This document shows, piece by piece, positions 50,461 through 57,712 of a DNA stretch of 64,000 nucleotides. The DNA is taken from positions 1 to 64,000 of the forward strand of contig DDCB01000015.1 in the NCBI GenBank assembly GCA_002335425.1, in the 5' to 3' direction. Position numbers and translations under genes: made by a program. This DNA is from Chthonomonas sp. UBA2017. GTDB taxonomy: Bacteria; Armatimonadota; Fimbriimonadia; Fimbriimonadales; Fimbriimonadaceae. The stretch's first letter is position 1; every line of letters begins with the position of its first letter. The notes below the pieces were generated by a model that did no database searches, was not told the DNA's origin, and saw only the letters and a program-made list of their open reading frames with translations.

Positions 50461-51839
50461 CCTGGACTCTTGGAGAATTGGCCGAGCTGCTTGGAGCCGT
50501 CCGAGTCAACGCCGGCGCGCATGTCATCGTCTCCGACTTCGCGCTCGATTCCCGCGAAGTCCGGCCGGGCAGCCTCTTTTGCGCGATCCAAGGGGCCTCA
50601 GTCGATGGTCATGAGTTTGCTCCCGCTGCACTCGCCCAAGGGGCGGTCGCGGTTCTTGCTGAAAAAGAGGTCCCCGGACCGCATTTGCGAGTCTCAAACC
50701 TGGTCAGCGCACTGGCCCAAGCGGCGGGGACGGTGCGGCAGCGATTCCCCGGTCCGGTCGTCGGCATCACGGGGAGCAACGGAAAAACTGCGGCCAAGGA
50801 GTTCGCCGCTGCCGCGCTCTCCCCGGCGGGTCCGGTGACCAAGAGTCCGGGCAACCGCAACACCGAATTTTCTTCACCCCTCGTTTGGCTCGAAAACGAC
50901 CTTGAGAAGTCCTCAGCCGTGGTTGTGGAGCTCGCCATGCGCGGACCGAATCAGATCGCCCATCTGGCGAGCTTCAGCCGACCCCAGGTCGCCGTGATCA
51001 CGATGATCGGGACGGCGCACATCGAGATGGTCGGCTCGCGCGAAGGGATCGCCGCCGCCAAGTCGGAGATTCTCGGGCCGTACTCCGGGTTGGGCGAGCC
51101 CACCCGACCCCAGACGGCGATCTTTTGGCAAGAAGATGAGTTCTTATCGACGCTGAGGTCCAATACTTCGCCCGAGACCGCGGTCCGTACCTTCGGATTC
51201 AGCTTCGACGCCGAATGCCAAGTGCTGGGCTATCGGGCGATCTCCTGGGATCGATGTGCCTTTCGGGCCCGACTCGATGGAGTCAGTTTCGAGGCCGAAT
51301 TGGCCACCGTCGGGCGTCACCAAGCGCTCAATGCGGCGGCTGCTGTCCTCGCCGCTCACTCACAAGGAGTGCCCGTTCTTGACGCCGCAGAGGCCCTGGC
51401 CCAGGCCGAGCTTCCGCCCATGCGGATGGAGCATCGGCTCCACCACGGGGCCAGCTTGCTCCTCGACACTTACAATGCCAGCCCAGATTCGACCGTCGCC
51501 GCCCTGCGGACCTTGGCCGAGTTGCCGTGCGATGGCCGTCGGTTCGCCGTCATCGGCGAGATGCGCGAGCTCGGTGACTTTCGAGAGTCGGGCCACCGAC
51601 AGGTCGGCAAGGCGCTTGCAACGTCTCCGCTGGAGGCAGTGTTACTGATCGGCGAAGCGACCGAATGGACCCGGAGCGAAGCCGTACGAGCCGGGTACCC
51701 CGAAGACCGGATCGAGCGAGTCGAAAGCCTCGATGAGGTCCGAGAGTTTCTCGACCAGCTCGAACCGGGCGATGTCGCGTTGCTCAAGGCCAGCCGCGCC
51801 CTTGGACTCGAACGAGCCCTGGAGAACTCCGTCTCATGA
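50457..51839 (+). CDS. murF: UDP-MurNAc-pentapeptide synthetase
   Basis: A 460-residue ligase that adds D-Ala-D-Ala to the tripeptide precursor. ATP site GITGSNGKTAAKEF, PGNRNTEFSSPLVWL, VVELAMRGPNQIAHLA, TMIGTAHIEMVGSREGIAAAKSE and LDTYNASPDSTVAAL. GTG 50457 overlaps the murE stop and the end overlaps mraY (ATGA), so murE-murF-mraY are translationally coupled. Confidence 0.95.
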   Translation: MTWTLGELAELLGAVRVNAGAHVIVSDFALDSREVRPGSLFCAIQGASVDGHEFAPAALAQGAVAVLAEKEVPGPHLRVSNLVSALAQAAGTVRQRFPGPVVGITGSNGKTAAKEFAAAALSPAGPVTKSPGNRNTEFSSPLVWLENDLEKSSAVVVELAMRGPNQIAHLASFSRPQVAVITMIGTAHIEMVGSREGIAAAKSEILGPYSGLGEPTRPQTAIFWQEDEFLSTLRSNTSPETAVRTFGFSFDAECQVLGYRAISWDRCAFRARLDGVSFEAELATVGRHQALNAAAAVLAAHSQGVPVLDAAEALAQAELPPMRMEHRLHHGASLLLDTYNASPDSTVAALRTLAELPCDGRRFAVIGEMRELGDFRESGHRQVGKALATSPLEAVLLIGEATEWTRSEAVRAGYPEDRIERVESLDEVREFLDQLEPGDVALLKASRALGLERALENSVS

Positions 51840-52750
51840 AGATCGAGCCGCTCGTGGCGTTCTGGCTTCCCGGCGCGATCAGCTTGGTCTTGGCCTACCC
51901 GGTGTATCGCATGTTGATTCAAGCGAAGGCCCGCCAGACCGTCAGCGCCCACCTCCCGGAGCATCAAAAGAAGCAAGGCACCCCAACCATGGGTGGTCTC
52001 ATCTTTGTTCCTGCCCTCGCGGTCGTATTAGCCGTGGCGCAGGCCTGGGGGGCACTCTTGCTGACCGTGGGCTTTGCCCTGATCGGATTCGTGGACGACT
52101 TTGTGGTGCCTCGATGGATGCCGGGAAAAAGGGGCCTGGGATGGATGCAAAAGCTTGGGCTCCAATTCCTGGTCGCCGGTCCAGCCGCCGCAATCCAATT
52201 TGCGGGCCAAGCTCCGATCTGGATGGCCGGGGCAACCTTCCTGCTCGTCATGGTCGGGAACGCGATGAACTTCACCGACGGCCTCGACCTTCTTGCGGGC
52301 GGAGTAGTGCTCGCGATGGTCCCGGGTCTTTGGGCGCTCGGGGGAGCCTCTTCGCTCGTCAGTCTCATGCTGGCGGGCTCGATCCTTCCGTTCTTGTTCC
52401 TGAATGCGCCCCCGGCACGGCTCTTTATGGGGGATGTCGGGTCGTTGCCCTTGGGAGGCCTGATCGGGCTCGCGATCTTAGACTCCGGTTTTGCTGGCCC
52501 CATCAGCCTGACCTGGGTGGGAGCTATTCTCAGTTTGAGCTTTGTCTTACTGGCCGAGTTGATTCCCGTGCCGCTCCAGATTGCGAGCGTCAAGCTGCGA
52601 AAAGGCAAGCGGCTCTTTTTGAGAACCCCCATTCATCACGCCTTTGAAGCCAAGGGCTGGCCCGAAAGTCGGATTGTGGCCACGTTTGTCCTGGTCCAGA
52701 TCGTCGCTTCGGCGGTTTGCATTACGCTCGTCAGCCGGGGGAGCGCATGA
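51836..52750 (+). CDS. mraY: Phospho-MurNAc-pentapeptide translocase
   Basis: A 304-residue polytopic enzyme making lipid I on the cytoplasmic membrane. Signatures: EHQKKQGTPTMGGLIF, FVDDF, MNFTDGLDLLAGG, LFMGDVGSLPLGG and RTPIHHAFEAKGW. It is shorter than most (320-360 residues), mostly in the loops, but all catalytic Asp residues are present. Overlaps murF and murD by 4 bp each. Confidence 0.95.
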   Translation: MKIEPLVAFWLPGAISLVLAYPVYRMLIQAKARQTVSAHLPEHQKKQGTPTMGGLIFVPALAVVLAVAQAWGALLLTVGFALIGFVDDFVVPRWMPGKRGLGWMQKLGLQFLVAGPAAAIQFAGQAPIWMAGATFLLVMVGNAMNFTDGLDLLAGGVVLAMVPGLWALGGASSLVSLMLAGSILPFLFLNAPPARLFMGDVGSLPLGGLIGLAILDSGFAGPISLTWVGAILSLSFVLLAELIPVPLQIASVKLRKGKRLFLRTPIHHAFEAKGWPESRIVATFVLVQIVASAVCITLVSRGSA

Positions 52751-54168
52751 ACTTTCAAGGACTCCGATTGGCGGTCGCCGGGATGGGTCGTTCGGGACTC
52801 GGAGTCGCCCTCGCGGCCCAGCGCCGAGGAGCCCGAGTCACCGTTCTGGACGAGCACAGCGCCGACACGCCCGTCGCTCTGAGCCAAGTCGAGCGCCTCC
52901 AAGGGGCTGGCGTCGAGGTTATCACGGGCTGGCATGGCCGATTGGAACCGGGGTTTGACCTTCTGGTCAGCAGTCCGGGTTTTCGCAGAAATCACCCGGC
53001 CCATCGAGATGCCCAAACTCACAGCATTGAAATCGCGAGCGAAGTTGAATTCGCCTTTCGGGTGAGCGAAGCCCCCATCGTTGCCGTGACCGGCACCAAT
53101 GGCAAATCGACGGTCACGGTGTTCACGTGGATGCTCCTCCGAGCCGCCGGGGTCGATGCGGTCCTTTGCGGCAATATCAGCGGGAGCGGTTTCCCCGAAC
53201 TGACTTTGACCGAGGCCGCCGATGCCAGTCGGCCTGACCAAGTGCTGGTGGCCGAAATCAGTAGCTACCAGCTCGAATGGGTTCGCCACTTCCGCCCTCG
53301 GGTCGCGAGCATCACCAACATCACGCCCGACCATCTCGACCGCTACGACGGATTCGACGACTATTACGCGACCAAGCTCCGCCTCTTCGCCGCGATGGGA
53401 GCTGGCGATGTGGCGGTCCTGAATCTGAGTGAGCCGAGCTTGCCGCGCGAGCGATTGCTGGCGGCGATTTCGCCCGAATGTGAAGTCCGAGAATTTACGG
53501 GGTCGATTCAGGAGCTCGACTCCCTTCACGGGCAGCGAAGCCACACCCAGACCCGGCGGGAGCCTGGGGCCTTGGTCCTGTCGGGGCACCAGCTCGACGT
53601 CGGGCTGTTGCCGGTGGTCGGCGAACATAACTACGTCAATGCTCTTCAAGCCTGGGAGGCAGCATCAGCGTTCCTCGCTTCCCGCGCCGCCGAAACGTTG
53701 TCCTCTCGCCTTTCGGCGATGTCTCAGCTCCAGGGTCTGCGTCACCGCATGCAAGTCCTCGGCGAGCGAGGCGGAGTCGTGGTGATCAACTCGTCCATGA
53801 CCACGAACCCAAGAGCCGCCCAAGCGTGCAGCGAAAGCCTCCCCAAGCGGCAACACCTCCTGATGGGCGGCAAGACCAAAGGACTGGACTTTACGCCGCT
53901 GCGGCAGTACCTTGAGCAAAGCTCCCACCAGGTCTATGTCTTCGGGCAAAACGCCGTGCAGCTCACCGCAGATTCGTTGGCAGTGCAAATGCCGAACTTT
54001 GATCGATTCGCCAGTCTGGAAGAGGCCTTTTCGGCAGCGACCCAAAATGCCCGAGCCGGCGAGGCGATTTTGCTTCTCCCGGGCTGCCTCAGCGCCTTTC
54101 CGTTCGAAAACTTCCGCGACCGTGGCGACGCCTTCATCCGCCTCGCCGAGGAGTGGCTCCAATCATGA
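52747..54168 (+). CDS. murD: UDP-MurNAc-L-alanine:D-glutamate ligase (variant C-domain)
   Basis: A 473-residue Mur ligase: N-domain GMGRSGLG, ATP site VTGTNGKST, NITPDHLDRY, and the Lys in YATKLRLF that is normally carbamylated. The position between mraY and ftsW fits murD. In the C-domain the usual NDSKATN motif reads NSSMTTN (348-354), so the Lys and Asp are absent, and GGDGKGADF reads GGKTKGLDF. The later S/F positions that contact D-Glu (CLSAFPFENF) remain. ATG 52747 overlaps the mraY stop. Confidence 0.9.
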   Translation: MNFQGLRLAVAGMGRSGLGVALAAQRRGARVTVLDEHSADTPVALSQVERLQGAGVEVITGWHGRLEPGFDLLVSSPGFRRNHPAHRDAQTHSIEIASEVEFAFRVSEAPIVAVTGTNGKSTVTVFTWMLLRAAGVDAVLCGNISGSGFPELTLTEAADASRPDQVLVAEISSYQLEWVRHFRPRVASITNITPDHLDRYDGFDDYYATKLRLFAAMGAGDVAVLNLSEPSLPRERLLAAISPECEVREFTGSIQELDSLHGQRSHTQTRREPGALVLSGHQLDVGLLPVVGEHNYVNALQAWEAASAFLASRAAETLSSRLSAMSQLQGLRHRMQVLGERGGVVVINSSMTTNPRAAQACSESLPKRQHLLMGGKTKGLDFTPLRQYLEQSSHQVYVFGQNAVQLTADSLAVQMPNFDRFASLEEAFSAATQNARAGEAILLLPGCLSAFPFENFRDRGDAFIRLAEEWLQS

Positions 54169-55379
54169 CCAAGCGACTCAGTCTCCCGGACCCCATCTTG
54201 TTCTTTCTGGCGCTAGCGACGACGATCGTCGGTTTGTTCTTGATTTTCGACGCCGGTTATGCCCGCTCGATTGCGAGCGGCGATGGACCGATCCCTCGAG
54301 AATTCAAGATGCAAGTCCTTTTCGCCGTGGCCTCGCTCGGGATCGGCCTGCTCTGCGCAAGAATCCCCATCGATCTTTGGAAGCGACTCGCAGTGCCGGG
54401 CTTTGGGCTGTGCGTCGCTCTGCTCTTGGCGGTCAAAGTGATCGGCGTCGAGATGAACGGCGCCAAGCGATGGCTGGACCTGGGTCCCTTTAACCTTCAG
54501 CCCAGCGAGTTCGCCAAGTTCGGGGTGATCGCCTATCTGGCGTTCGTCTTTTGCCAGCGCAAGCCGTGGGTCGAGCGCACCAAGCGATTCAAGCACTGGG
54601 CCCAATGGCTGGACGCCGTCGCAGTGCCTAAGGTCGTGCGGGCGTGGCCAGCGCTTCTCGTCCTATTTGTGGTCGTCATGATCGAATTTGAGCCCGATCT
54701 CGGGACTGCCGCCGTCGTGGCCGCGGTCGCCTATGCGATGTTCTGGCTGGGTGGGGTCTCGTGGAAATCCATGCTCGCGATCACCGTCATCGGCCTCAGC
54801 GGGGTCGCGGCGCTCACGATCAAGGAGCCCTACCGAGTCGATCGAATTCTCAATCACAGCCAGCGCTGGCAGCCCGATCACGTGGACGACGTCGGCTACC
54901 AGACCACCCAGAGCGAAGCGGCCATGGCCAGCGGCAGACTCCTCGGGGTCGGGATCGGCTCGGGCCGAGCCAAGCACATCATGCCTGCAGCCACCACCGA
55001 CTTCATCATGGCGACCGTCGGCGAAGAGTTCGGTCTGCTGGGCTCTTTGACCGTGATCGGATTGCTCGCGGCGTTGACCCTGAGACTGATCATCCTGGCT
55101 CGGCGGAGTCCCAGCCGCTTTGGTCAGCTCATTCTTTTGGGGACGGCCGCGTGGTTTGGGATTCAATCGTGCACGAATATCTTGATGGCCAACGGTACGG
55201 TCCCCCCGATCGGAATCCCGATCCCGTTCATCAGCTCGGGAGGTTCGAGCCTGATCGCCCTTTGGATTGCCCTAGGTGTTTGCCAAGCGGCCGCAGTTCC
55301 TAAACTCAAAATGGAGGAAGCCCATGAAACTGGTCGTGACCGGTGGGGGGACAGGCGGTCACGTCTATCCCGCGCTTGA
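54165..55379 (+). CDS. ftsW: Septal peptidoglycan glycosyltransferase (SEDS protein)
   Basis: A 404-residue SEDS polymerase with about ten TM segments. Family text: NGAKRWLDLGPFNLQPSEFAKFG, EFEPDLGTAAVV, GVGIGSGRAKHIMPAATTDFIMATVGEEFG and IPIPFISSGGSSLIAL. ATG 54165 overlaps the murD stop (ATGA). The last 18 residues (from about 55324) are read from the start of murG in another frame, an unusually long 56-bp overlap. Confidence 0.94.
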   Translation: MTKRLSLPDPILFFLALATTIVGLFLIFDAGYARSIASGDGPIPREFKMQVLFAVASLGIGLLCARIPIDLWKRLAVPGFGLCVALLLAVKVIGVEMNGAKRWLDLGPFNLQPSEFAKFGVIAYLAFVFCQRKPWVERTKRFKHWAQWLDAVAVPKVVRAWPALLVLFVVVMIEFEPDLGTAAVVAAVAYAMFWLGGVSWKSMLAITVIGLSGVAALTIKEPYRVDRILNHSQRWQPDHVDDVGYQTTQSEAAMASGRLLGVGIGSGRAKHIMPAATTDFIMATVGEEFGLLGSLTVIGLLAALTLRLIILARRSPSRFGQLILLGTAAWFGIQSCTNILMANGTVPPIGIPIPFISSGGSSLIALWIALGVCQAAAVPKLKMEEAHETGRDRWGDRRSRLSRA

Positions 55380-56418
55380 GATTGCGCTCGCAGCCCGAGA
55401 TCAAGGCCACGATGTCGCCTATTTCGGCTCGCTTCGAGGTCAAGAGGGCAAGGCCTGCGAAAAGGACAACGTCCCGTTTCGGGGCTTAGCCAGCGAACCC
55501 GTCTATTCGCTGAGAACTCCTCGCGGATGGCGTTCGCTCATCCGACTCGTCCAAGCCACCCACGAGGCTCAAAAGCTCTTGCGCGAGCATCGACCGGACG
55601 TCGTTTTCGCAACCGGCGGATATTCGAGCGCTCCGCTGATCCGGGCCGCGCGCAGCCTCCGCATCCCGTACGTCCTGCACGAGCAGAATACGATCCCCGG
55701 TCGGTCCACTCGCCTCTGGTGCCAAGAGGCGTTCGCCGTGGGGCTGGTCTTTGCCTCCGCGGCCTCGTATTTTCCCGGGGCGCGCACCGAACGGGTGGGG
55801 ATGCCGATCCGCCGCCAGCTTCGATCCTCCGCCCAAGGACGACTGAATTTTGACCAACCCCTTCCAGGGAGCGTTCCGACGCTACTCGTCGTCGGCGGGA
55901 GCCAAGGGGCCGTCGCCTTGAACGACGTGGCTTTGGCCACCGCCGTTCGAATGGCTCGGGAGCCTCTGCACTGGCTCCACGTGACCGGCCACGGGCACTT
56001 TGATGCCACGATGAAGTCGTTAGCCAAGCTCGGTTTAGGCGAGCACTATGACGTCAAGTCTTATCTGGATGCCGGAGCTATGGCGACCGCCTATTTCGGG
56101 GCATCGCTCGTGATTTGTCGGGCGGGGGCGGGGACGATGGCCGAGCTCGCGGCGTTTCGCAAGCCCTCGATCCTGGTGCCCTACCCACATTCGTTCGCCG
56201 ATCATCAGCGCAAGAACGCCGAGGAGTTTGAAGCGATGGGCGCGAGTCTGATGATCGACCAGGAGGCGTTGGACGCCAGCACTTTAGAGAGTCGAATTCG
56301 GCTATGGCTCCACGAGTCGGACCGTTCAGAGCGGGCAGCGACCGCTCTCGCCGAGTGGGATGTGCCGGACTCCATCACCCGGATCATGACCTTGTTGGAG
56401 TCGGCTTCGAAGTCCTAG
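55324..56418 (+). CDS. murG: UDP-GlcNAc: lipid I N-acetylglucosaminyltransferase
   Basis: A 364-residue GT-B enzyme converting lipid I to lipid II on the inner face of the membrane. GGGTGGHVYPALEIA at the N-terminus, LHEQNTIPGRSTR, VVGGSQGAVALN, and ICRAGAGTMAELAAFRKPSILVPYPHS in the UDP-GlcNAc site. ATG 55324 has GGAGGA 6 nt upstream, inside ftsW. Last gene of the cluster; murC, murB, ftsQ, ftsA and ftsZ do not follow here. Confidence 0.95.
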   Translation: MKLVVTGGGTGGHVYPALEIALAARDQGHDVAYFGSLRGQEGKACEKDNVPFRGLASEPVYSLRTPRGWRSLIRLVQATHEAQKLLREHRPDVVFATGGYSSAPLIRAARSLRIPYVLHEQNTIPGRSTRLWCQEAFAVGLVFASAASYFPGARTERVGMPIRRQLRSSAQGRLNFDQPLPGSVPTLLVVGGSQGAVALNDVALATAVRMAREPLHWLHVTGHGHFDATMKSLAKLGLGEHYDVKSYLDAGAMATAYFGASLVICRAGAGTMAELAAFRKPSILVPYPHSFADHQRKNAEEFEAMGASLMIDQEALDASTLESRIRLWLHESDRSERAATALAEWDVPDSITRIMTLLESASKS

Positions 56419-56422
56419 CTGC

Positions 56423-56563
56423 TTATCGGCCGACGATGGAGAGAACCTTGGCCGAGCGAGCTTCGGCGGTGGGCGAAGCCTGGGCTTGGCTGGGAAAAGC
56501 TTGAAGAAGAATCGTGGCGGCCAAAAAAGCCAAGGCGATCAGATTGAGTTTCGTTCGGTCCAT
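56423..56563 (-). CDS. Small secreted or membrane peptide, hypothetical
   Basis: A 46-residue product with a signal-like N-terminus (basic, then a hydrophobic run LNLIALAFLAATILLQAFPSQAQA) and only about 18 residues afterwards. ATG 56563 was chosen from the signal-peptide form; the SD is weak. It lies convergent to murG with 4 bp between. Could be a noise ORF. Confidence 0.4.
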   Translation of the reverse strand: MDRTKLNLIALAFLAATILLQAFPSQAQASPTAEARSAKVLSIVGR

Positions 56564-56765
56564 CGGGTGTCTCTTTTGGGATGCGTCCTGCTTCCCACAT
56601 CCACCCGAACCCGCAATCTCTGTGCCAATCTGCGCTGGATCGATCGCGCGAGCTCCAAGATCTCGCACTTTTTTGCCCGTCTTTGTCCCTGGAATGGCCC
56701 AAAAGATGAACTTCTGGAACCTAAATGCGTCACAATGAGTATGTATCCTCGGAAGGAGGCGCCGA

Positions 56766-56972
56766 ATGGCATTCAATCCCGATCGAATCGGTCTGGAGCT
56801 CACCGAGGATGAAGCGTTAGCGCTTCTCTCGCTCTGTATGATGAGCCCGGAGAAACTCGACGCGACATCTGAAAAAGCACTGCGAAAACTGGCTGATTAT
56901 TGTAAAGCCCGAACTTTCGGGAACAGCTCTCATACCCCGCCAGCCCAGTGTGAGCTCTACGAGGCGAGTTAA
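56766..56972 (+). CDS. Small hypothetical protein
   Basis: A 68-residue soluble, mostly helical protein (ELTEDEALALLSLCMMSP, LRKLADYCKAR). No family recognised. It has a strong SD (AAGGAGG 8 nt upstream) and a textbook terminator overlapping its stop, so it is very likely expressed. Confidence 0.75.
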   Translation: MAFNPDRIGLELTEDEALALLSLCMMSPEKLDATSEKALRKLADYCKARTFGNSSHTPPAQCELYEAS

Positions 56973-56988
56973 TCTCGCCTCGTTTTTC
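56959..56988 (+). terminator. Rho-independent terminator overlapping the 68-aa gene stop
   Basis: A ten-pair perfect stem ACGAGGCGAG / CTCGCCTCGT (56959-56983) with loop TTAAT, which contains the stop codon, followed by TTTTCTTT. Confidence 0.93.
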
Positions 56989-57000
56989 TTTCCGCCAATC

Positions 57001-57036
57001 CAAGAGCCGTGGGGACAGTTTGCACCACGGCTCTTG
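57001..57036. repeat. Perfect 12-bp inverted repeat
   Basis: CAAGAGCCGTGG / CCACGGCTCTTG with a 12-nt loop. It has no T-tract on either strand. It lies 30 bp past the stop of the riboswitch-controlled gene, so it may act as its mRNA 3' end structure. Confidence 0.6.
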
Positions 57037-57065
57037 TGGTTGATCCTCGTACTCAACCAAGTCCG

Positions 57066-57494
57066 CTATGAAGAGAACTCCATAAACGGGTACTCGATAG
57101 GTGGATCCACACCTTTCTTGGTTGGCGTCGCATCGCTCGACGACTCTCGCTTTTCATCTCGATACCAATTCGGACTTGCATAACCCTCTGGTTCATGTGC
57201 AAGGCACAAGGCGTGTCTCGTTGACTGAATGAGCCACTTCCTGGTCGCTTCAAGATAACTTGAAGCTTGCTCTCGAATCTGAATCAAGCGATCCACCTTG
57301 TTGACGGGGGCGTTGTCGGTCAAACGCGTCCGAGCAAGACGCAACATGTCGAGCCGTTTACGATTGACGTCCAAAGCCAATTGAATTTTGGCGAGTTTTT
57401 CTCGAAGTTCAGTCGACTCATGATGAACCAACTGACGAGTTCGAGCAACGAGCTTGGCGATAAACGCTTGCTCAATTCTTTCCAAAGAATGCAT
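57066..57494 (-). CDS. Hypothetical coiled-coil protein under c-di-AMP riboswitch
   Basis: A 142-residue, highly charged, largely helical protein. Residues 1-95 look like a continuous coiled coil (AFIAKLVARTRQLVHHESTE, LALDVNRKRLDMLRLARTRL). The C-terminal 45 residues are disordered-looking and end VDPPIEYPFMEFSS. No TM helix, no recognised domain. ATG 57494 has SD GAGGTG with 4-nt spacing. The c-di-AMP riboswitch 60 nt upstream suggests a role in osmotic, potassium or cell-wall homeostasis, but nothing in the protein shows that. It is less GC-rich than its neighbours. Confidence 0.75.
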   Translation of the reverse strand: MHSLERIEQAFIAKLVARTRQLVHHESTELREKLAKIQLALDVNRKRLDMLRLARTRLTDNAPVNKVDRLIQIREQASSYLEATRKWLIQSTRHALCLAHEPEGYASPNWYRDEKRESSSDATPTKKGVDPPIEYPFMEFSS

Positions 57495-57554
57495 GTTTCA
57501 CCTCACAGGGCTGGTCAGTGAGAATGAACCGCCACGGTCCGATTCTCTTTCGAT
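57495..57554 (-). promoter_or_regulatory. Expression platform of the c-di-AMP riboswitch
   Basis: Two mutually exclusive pairings can be drawn on the minus strand: GAGAAT (57542-57547) with ATTCTC (57520-57525), or CTCAC (57518-57522) with GTGAG (57502-57506). The second pairing covers the SD GAGGTG (57499-57504). The shared bases make this a candidate translational switch. There is no T-tract, so transcription termination is unlikely. Confidence 0.5.
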
Positions 57555-57681
57555 GCGTCTACGGAGTTAGCTGCCGGGTTAGAGCCGAAAGTTACTCTTC
57601 CTCTGAACAAAGGATTCACCCCAAATGTTTGGGTCCCCCGCTCCAGTGAATTCACCGGATTAGACTTCACTGATTAGACGC
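57555..57681 (-). ncRNA. Cyclic di-AMP riboswitch (ydaO/yuaA leader)
   Basis: The minus strand shows the conserved ydaO/yuaA core: GCGGGGGACCC, then TTTGGGGTGAATCC, later CTAACCCGGCAGCTAACTCC and GTAGACGC. The closing helix P1 is a perfect seven-pair GCGTCTA (57675-57681) / TAGACGC (57555-57561). The length (127 nt) is normal. c-di-AMP riboswitches usually switch genes OFF when c-di-AMP is high, and control potassium uptake, osmolyte transport or wall hydrolases. Here the downstream gene is an unknown coiled-coil protein. Confidence 0.93.
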
Positions 57682-57712
57682 CCTCAGGTCCTCTTGCGTT
57701 ACTTCAACGTTC

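Noticed and set aside
57500..57620. c-di-GMP (GEMM) riboswitch on the plus strand, because of CACAGGGC and CCGGGTTA
   Set aside because: The two halves do not pair as in GEMM and the ACGCAAAGCC core is missing. The minus strand matches ydaO/yuaA completely.
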